Assembly (NCBI GenBank): GCA_900321665.1
Contig: ONWY01000041.1
Location: forward strand, 1-8,188
DNA from: an uncultured Eubacteriales bacterium
GTDB lineage: Bacteria; Bacillota; Clostridia; Oscillospirales; Acutalibacteraceae
Reading direction: 5' to 3'
Length of the DNA stretch: 8,188 bases
The notes beneath the pieces were generated by a model. The model worked only from the letters and a program-made list of their open reading frames with translations. It had not been told where the DNA came from and did not search any database. Each line of letters begins with the position of its first letter. Position 1 is the stretch's first letter. Shown here piece by piece: positions 4,249 through 8,188 of the stretch. Made by a program: the position numbers and the translations under genes.

Positions 4249-5577
4249 TTATTTCTTCAATCGAAAGAGCTTGTCATAGCCTTTTGCCCAGCGTTGCACC
4301 GGGTATCTGCCGTAAACCTTGGGCATCGTTGCACAAACAGCGGCAGCTCTGCCGATATCCTTGCCGAGCTTGAGTACCATTGCGGTCAATTCCTTATCTT
4401 TTATCAGACTCTTCGCTTTGGCAAGCAGCGCGGGGTTGAAGGAGAGCATAGAGCCAAGAGAGGTGCTGTCTGCCGTGATGGTCAGCTCATCTGCCCCTAA
4501 AATGCCGTTATCAAACAGGTAATCAAGCTGCGCCGGAGTGATTTTTGCAAGCAACAGTTTAACGAGTGCCAGCGGCGCCATGCCGGCACCGAGCGCCTTG
4601 TAATACTTCACCTGGTAGGGCCACAGGGTTTCCGCGCTGTAGGTCTCGCTCTTGTCGGCGATAATGGTTTCTGCCAACATTTTGGAGGCTTTGAATGCGT
4701 CTGCCAAGCCGGAGCCGATAATCGGCACGGTCATAAAGGCGCTGTCACCAATCGCCGCGTAACCGTCTGCCACCATAATCGAGAGCGGCTGTCTGACAGG
4801 GATTTCCACCATATAGCCGCCGCGCAGAACCTTGTCACCCAAAACCGGGTTGTCTTTTCTGAAAAATGCAGCCTTTTGCTCTGCTTCCTCTACGGTGAAG
4901 GGCTCAAATTCACCGATTAACAAATCGGAATAATCGCCCTCGCAGGCAACCCAGCCGATGCCCATTCTGCCGTTTGGGAGCATGTAAACCTTGTAGGGGT
5001 GCTCGGGCTCTTCCTCACTTGCTCTGTTATAAAAGGCGCGGTAAACATAGAATTTTTCAAAGGCATTGGTGTGCTTTTGGATACCGCAAACATCGGGCAG
5101 AGAAGCGCGCAAAACACTTTCGCAGCCGCAAGCATCAATCACCATATCGCCGTAAACCTGCCCTTTTTCGGTTTCGATGCCAATCACTCTGTCACCTGCC
5201 AGGATGGCGCCTGTAACCGCTTGGGAGAAAAAGAATTTTGCGCCGTTTTTTTCGGCATGCGTGATAATCAGGTCATAAATATCGCGACGCTCCATTTTGA
5301 TTTCCAATTCGCTCTCCGGCACGTCCTGCTTTACCGGGGTTCTGCCCGAGGGTGGGATGAAGGTCATATTGGTTTTGTATTCGTATTTATCTTTCGCCGG
5401 CATCGGCAGGTGTGCATAGCGCAGGGATTTCGGGTCAAAAATATCGGTCCAATCATAGCCCATTTGGTCTCTGGCATGCTTTTCGTAAACCTCAACCTCG
5501 TATCCGGCTGCCGCCAGCTGTGCCGCACAGGCGATACCGCCGTGGCCGCCGCCGGCAACAATAATTTTCTTTGCCAT
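4249..5577 (-). CDS. FAD-dependent oxidoreductase, geranylgeranyl-reductase/FixC-like
   Basis: The 442-residue flavoprotein opens directly with a Rossmann fold: IIVAGGGHGG (5-14), the GxGxxG-type dinucleotide motif, and E32 at the end of the second strand for FAD ribose binding. GYAAIGDSAFMTVPIIGSG (272-290) is the second FAD motif (GD near 277-278) of the p-hydroxybenzoate-hydroxylase and geranylgeranyl-reductase fold. Relatives reduce polyprenyl groups or transfer electrons from reduced cofactors. The substrate of this one cannot be read from sequence, and I see no membrane segment. I chose ATG 5577 because GAAAGGAG lies just upstream and the protein begins at the FAD strand. An upstream in-frame start at 5601 would add 8 residues across that ribosome binding site. 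The leader holds a GCACTT/AAGTGC hairpin (5598-5616). It is transcribed alone and convergent with the ferritin-like gene. Confidence 0.85.
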   Translation of the reverse strand: MAKKIIVAGGGHGGIACAAQLAAAGYEVEVYEKHARDQMGYDWTDIFDPKSLRYAHLPMPAKDKYEYKTNMTFIPPSGRTPVKQDVPESELEIKMERRDIYDLIITHAEKNGAKFFFSQAVTGAILAGDRVIGIETEKGQVYGDMVIDACGCESVLRASLPDVCGIQKHTNAFEKFYVYRAFYNRASEEEPEHPYKVYMLPNGRMGIGWVACEGDYSDLLIGEFEPFTVEEAEQKAAFFRKDNPVLGDKVLRGGYMVEIPVRQPLSIMVADGYAAIGDSAFMTVPIIGSGLADAFKASKMLAETIIADKSETYSAETLWPYQVKYYKALGAGMAPLALVKLLLAKITPAQLDYLFDNGILGADELTITADSTSLGSMLSFNPALLAKAKSLIKDKELTAMVLKLGKDIGRAAAVCATMPKVYGRYPVQRWAKGYDKLFRLKK

Positions 5578-5642
5578 AATAACTCCTTTCGGTTGCCGCA
5601 CTTTTTTGCCAAGTGCAGCGGTTTGTTGGAATAGCTGATTTT

Positions 5643-5672
5643 ATTATAAAGGAAAAAGCGCCTGAAAGTCAA
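5643..5672 (-). promoter_or_regulatory. Promoter of the FAD oxidoreductase gene
   Basis: On the minus strand the -35 is TTGACT (5672-5667), the spacer is 18 nt, and the -10 is a consensus TATAAT (5648-5643). The start near 5636 gives a leader of about 59 nt carrying the hairpin at 5598-5616. This promoter implies the gene is not simply read through from citrate synthase. Confidence 0.78.
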
Positions 5673-5755
5673 ATAAAACATCCTTTTATATGCGCTGAAT
5701 TTAAAAAATACCGCATGAGAAGCAAAAAACCGGCAAGCGCCAACACAGGCTCAAA

Positions 5756-5784
5756 AAAACCTTCCTCGTTTCGAGAAAGGTTTT
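5756..5784 (-). terminator. Terminator of the citrate synthase gene
   Basis: AAAACCTT-C-CTCG (5756-5768) pairs with CGAG-A-AAGGTTTT (5772-5784) around loop TTT. Read on the minus strand, the stem is followed by a T run (5758-5752), and the citrate synthase stop codon lies 12 nt upstream of it. It separates citrate synthase from the oxidoreductase promoter. The rest of 5602-5755 shows no gene. Confidence 0.88.
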
Positions 5785-5795
5785 GTGTTTTTTGA

Positions 5796-7151
5796 TTATC
5801 TTTTGTCCATCGGCACATAGTCTCTGCGCGGGCGCACCGCCTTGTACGCCGGGCGAATAATCTTGTTACCGTTGATGAGCTCCTCCATGCGGTGGGCGCT
5901 CCAGCCGGTGATTCTGGAAATGGCAAACAGCGGGGTAAAGAGCTCCTCGGGAATCCCCAACATTTGGTACACAAAGCCGCTGTAAAAGTCCACATTGGCG
6001 CTCACACCCTTAAACATATTGCGCTGCTCGGCAATCACCTGCGGCGCAAGGCGCTCGACTGCGGCATAAAGCGCATATTCCTCCTCCTTGCCCTTTTCCT
6101 GCGCGAGGCGCTCCACAAAGGATTTAAAGACCTCCGCTCTCGGGTCGGATTTTGAGTAAATAGCGTGACCGATACCGTAAATCAAACCGGAGCCGTCAAA
6201 GGCTTCTTTATTCAGTATCTTTTTTAAATATGCGCCGACCTCGGCATCGCTATCCCAATGCTTCACATGGCTTTTGATATCTTCAAACATATGGCATACT
6301 CTGATATTGGCGCCGCCGTGCTTCGGACCCTTGAGCGAGCCGAGCGCTGCAGCGATGGCAGAGTAGGTATCGGTGCCCGAGGAGGTGACCACATGAGTGG
6401 TAAAGGAGGAGTTGTTACCGCCGCCGTGCTCTGCGTGAATAATGAGAGCCAAATCCAGGATTCTTGCCTCCAAATCGGTATAAGAGCCGTCTTTTCGGAG
6501 CATATACAGTATGTTTTCGGCAGTGGAAAGCTCCGGCTTCGGGTGGTTAATAAAGAAAGTATTATTTTCTTTTAAATAGTAATCATATGCCTGGTAGGAG
6601 TACAGTGCTAACTGCGGAAAGAGCGTGATTAATTGCAGGCACTGGCGCAGCACGTTTTCGAGCGAGGTGTCATCGGCATTGTTATCGTAAGAGTACAATG
6701 TCAGCACCGAGCGCGCCATGCTGTTCATAATATCGCGGCTGGGCGCTTTCATAATGATATCGCGCACAAAGGAGTTTGGCAGGGTGCGAAAGCCTGCAAG
6801 CAGCTCTTGAAAGGATTTTAACTGCTTTTTATCGGGCAATTCGCCAAACAGCAGCAGGTAGGTGGTTTCTTCAAAGCCGAAGTGCTTGTCCGCCAGCAAG
6901 CCCTTTGTTAAATCCTTCACATTGTAGCCGCGGTAAAACAGCTGGCCGTCAATCGGGTTGCCGCTATCATCCTTGGCGCAAACCTCGCTGATTTCGGTTA
7001 AGCCTGTCAAGACACCTACACCGCGCTCATCGCGCAGGCCACGGTTGACCTTGAACTCGGAGTATAAAGCCTTGTCAATCGTGTTGATTTCAACACTGTT
7101 TTTGACAAGCTTTTTTACCTTGCCGGGAATGCGGGAATAATCCTTTTTCAT
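5796..7151 (-). CDS. Citrate synthase (citrate/2-methylcitrate synthase family)
   Basis: Condenses acetyl-CoA and oxaloacetate to citrate, the entry to the TCA branch toward 2-oxoglutarate and glutamate. The catalytic residues are in place: H242 in HAEHGGGN, H329 in GIGHAIYSKSDPRA and D388 in NVDFYSG. These correspond to H274, H320 and D375 of pig citrate synthase, and GPKHGGAN (275-282) is the conserved oxaloacetate-loop block. At 451 residues it is longer than common bacterial forms (about 370-430). The extra length is in the charged N-terminal 40 residues and the 190-210 region, as I recall for Clostridial enzymes. Activity on propionyl-CoA (2-methylcitrate) is possible, but no prp genes are nearby. 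ATG 7151 has AGGAG 8 nt upstream. It is divergent from a LysR-type gene, which is the likely regulator. Confidence 0.95.
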   Translation of the reverse strand: MKKDYSRIPGKVKKLVKNSVEINTIDKALYSEFKVNRGLRDERGVGVLTGLTEISEVCAKDDSGNPIDGQLFYRGYNVKDLTKGLLADKHFGFEETTYLLLFGELPDKKQLKSFQELLAGFRTLPNSFVRDIIMKAPSRDIMNSMARSVLTLYSYDNNADDTSLENVLRQCLQLITLFPQLALYSYQAYDYYLKENNTFFINHPKPELSTAENILYMLRKDGSYTDLEARILDLALIIHAEHGGGNNSSFTTHVVTSSGTDTYSAIAAALGSLKGPKHGGANIRVCHMFEDIKSHVKHWDSDAEVGAYLKKILNKEAFDGSGLIYGIGHAIYSKSDPRAEVFKSFVERLAQEKGKEEEYALYAAVERLAPQVIAEQRNMFKGVSANVDFYSGFVYQMLGIPEELFTPLFAISRITGWSAHRMEELINGNKIIRPAYKAVRPRRDYVPMDKR

Positions 7152-7186
7152 CGTTTTCGCTCCTTTCCGGTTAATAAGAGAATATT

Positions 7187-7218
7187 ATCATAGCAGAAAA
7201 AAAGAAAAAAGTACACAA
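7187..7218 (-). promoter_or_regulatory. Candidate promoter of citrate synthase
   Basis: On the minus strand, TATGAT (7192-7187) preceded by TGC forms an extended -10. The best -35-like hexamer, TTGTGT (7218-7213), is 20 nt away, so the promoter is weak or activator-dependent. Another TATAAT on this strand (7289-7284) lacks a good -35. Confidence 0.45.
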
Positions 7219-7241
7219 AATTTTGCGAAATTTTCAAAAAA

Positions 7242-7270
7242 TTCATATTTTTGGCTATGAAAAATCATCA
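7242..7270. promoter_or_regulatory. Candidate LysR operator dyads
   Basis: TTCATA (7242-7247) and TATGAA (7256-7261) form a 6-bp inverted repeat with 8 nt between. Overlapping it, ATGA-AAAA-TCAT (7257-7268) forms a second dyad. They lie upstream of the candidate citrate synthase promoter and upstream of the LysR promoter, where LysR-type regulators usually bind. AT-rich sequence makes chance dyads likely, so confidence is modest. Confidence 0.4.
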
Positions 7271-7310
7271 TATATTTTATTACATTATAGATACAAAAAG
7301 CACAAAACCA

Positions 7311-7338
7311 TTGATTTTTTCTCTTTTGGCTGTATAAT
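7311..7338 (+). promoter_or_regulatory. Promoter of the LysR-type gene
   Basis: TTGATT (7311-7316), a 16-nt spacer and a consensus TATAAT (7333-7338). The start near 7345 gives a long leader of about 95 nt in which I see no riboswitch or strong hairpin. It faces away from citrate synthase, so both genes share one control region. Confidence 0.7.
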
Positions 7339-7439
7339 AGAGACTGCAAAATATATTAGTTTTTTTCATATCTTGAAAAAATTTAATATAAAACCATAAT
7401 AACACTTTGTGCCAAGGCGTGAAGGGGAAGGGTATTTAC

Positions 7440-8188
7440 ATGGATATTAAAAAGTACGAAGCGCTGCTGCTGTCGGTAGAAATGGGCTCTTTTTCCAAAG
7501 CGGCGGATAAGCTCGGCATCACCCAATCGGGCTTAACGCATATGATGAACAGCTTAGAAAAGGAAATCGGCTTTCCGGTACTGACCCGCAATTTTAACGG
7601 CGTGCAGCTGACTCCCAAGGGAGAGAAGCTTTTAGAGGATATTCGCAACCTGATTGAGAGCAGCCACCGCTTAAAAAGTAAAATTGAGCATATTCAAGAA
7701 AGCTCCAAAAAAACCATCACCATCGGCTCCTATACCTCGATTTCCATCGCATGGGTACTGCCGATTATTAAGCTATTCAATCAAGAGTACCCGGATATTA
7801 ATGTGGAAATTCGAGGCGGCACGATTGAGCAAAATTACAATTGGGTGAAGGAGGGCTTGGTGGATTTTTCCTTCGCGAGCAATCAGTTTGATAATGAAAC
7901 CGAGTTTATTCACCTCAATGATGACCCGCTGGTTGCGGTATTGCCCCGTGAGCTGGATAACGGCACGAAGGAATTTGATATCAAGCTCTTTGACAACGAG
8001 AAGGTGATTATGCCCTGCTTCGGCTTTGATATGGATATTAAGCGCGAGTTAAATAAATATAATATTAAGCCCGTGTTCAGGCCGACCGCGGTCGATGATG
8101 AGGTGATTTTAAAAATGGTGGAGGCAGGCTTGGGCATCAGCATCCTCTCCTCGCTTGTGGTGAAGAATAAAAATTATGATTTTGTGGC
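7440..8188 (+). CDS. LysR-type transcriptional regulator (3' end outside window)
   Basis: The frame is open from ATG 7440 to the window end (249 codons of the usual 290-300). The N-terminus MDIKKYEALLLSVEMGSFSK leads into the winged helix-turn-helix AADKLGITQSGLTHMMNSLE (21-40) and LTPKGEKLL, the LysR signature. A linker helix (60-90) joins the effector domain starting KTITIGSYTS, with the typical LPIIKLFNQEYPDI (107-120) and VEAGLGISILSS (227-238). The ribosome binding site is AGGGGAAGGG (7423-7432), 7 nt before the start. It is divergent from citrate synthase across 288 bp. In Bacillus subtilis the LysR protein CitR is divergent from citA, and CcpC (also LysR type) controls TCA genes, so a role in citrate synthase control is a reasonable inference. 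The effector is unknown. Confidence 0.93.
   Translation, partial: MDIKKYEALLLSVEMGSFSKAADKLGITQSGLTHMMNSLEKEIGFPVLTRNFNGVQLTPKGEKLLEDIRNLIESSHRLKSKIEHIQESSKKTITIGSYTSISIAWVLPIIKLFNQEYPDINVEIRGGTIEQNYNWVKEGLVDFSFASNQFDNETEFIHLNDDPLVAVLPRELDNGTKEFDIKLFDNEKVIMPCFGFDMDIKRELNKYNIKPVFRPTAVDDEVILKMVEAGLGISILSSLVVKNKNYDFV

Noticed and set aside
4999..5634. 211-codon open frame on the plus strand opposite the FAD oxidoreductase
   Set aside because: It is a shadow frame with no recognisable family and no ribosome binding site, while the minus-strand gene has clear motifs, a promoter and a ribosome binding site.

Overview
The window looks like chromosomal DNA of an anaerobic low-to-mid G+C Firmicute, most likely a gut-type Clostridia or related lineage. 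The basis is purine-rich AGGAGG-like ribosome binding sites, sigma-A-type promoters (TTGACA/TATAAT), strong intrinsic terminators, and protein families typical of that group (UxaC, CmpB-type permease, ferritin-like protein, GG-reductase-like flavoprotein, Firmicute-type citrate synthase with a divergent LysR gene). Species assignment is not possible from sequence reading alone.

Layout. 39-1415 (+) is uxaC, glucuronate isomerase, an ordinary full-length gene. 1416-2820 holds no intact protein gene but is unusually structured. It has two tRNA-Val genes (anticodons GAC and CAC), each with its own promoter. Each is followed by an inverted, partial, tRNA-derived element that can fold back on the tRNA 3' end. 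Between them lies a broken four-helix-bundle (23S-intervening-sequence type) protein gene with a hairpin-rich leader, probably the remains of a small structured mobile element. 2798-4203 (+) is a promoter and a two-gene operon: a CmpB-family membrane protein with an 11-residue-repeat tail, and a small ferritin-like di-iron protein. It ends at a bidirectional terminator. 4249-5577 (-) is an FAD-dependent oxidoreductase and 5796-7151 (-) a citrate synthase, each with its own promoter and ribosome binding site. 7440-8188 (+) is the first 249 codons of a LysR-type regulator, divergent from the citrate synthase gene and cut by the window end.

How the parts work together. UxaC feeds hexuronates toward 2-keto-3-deoxygluconate metabolism. 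The LysR/citrate synthase pair resembles the Bacillus citR-citA divergon, so the regulator plausibly controls citrate synthase through the 288-bp intergenic region, which contains overlapping TTCATA/TATGAA-type dyads.

The most unusual signal is at the tRNA-Val loci. A 28-bp perfect inverted repeat incorporates the tRNA 3' end (including CCA). The same arm can pair instead with a third copy 119 nt downstream, enclosing four hairpins. A related, diverged element follows the second tRNA, and its antisense T-loop matches that of its own neighbouring tRNA. This looks like a tRNA-derived structured element that has not been characterised as far as I know. Its function is inference only.
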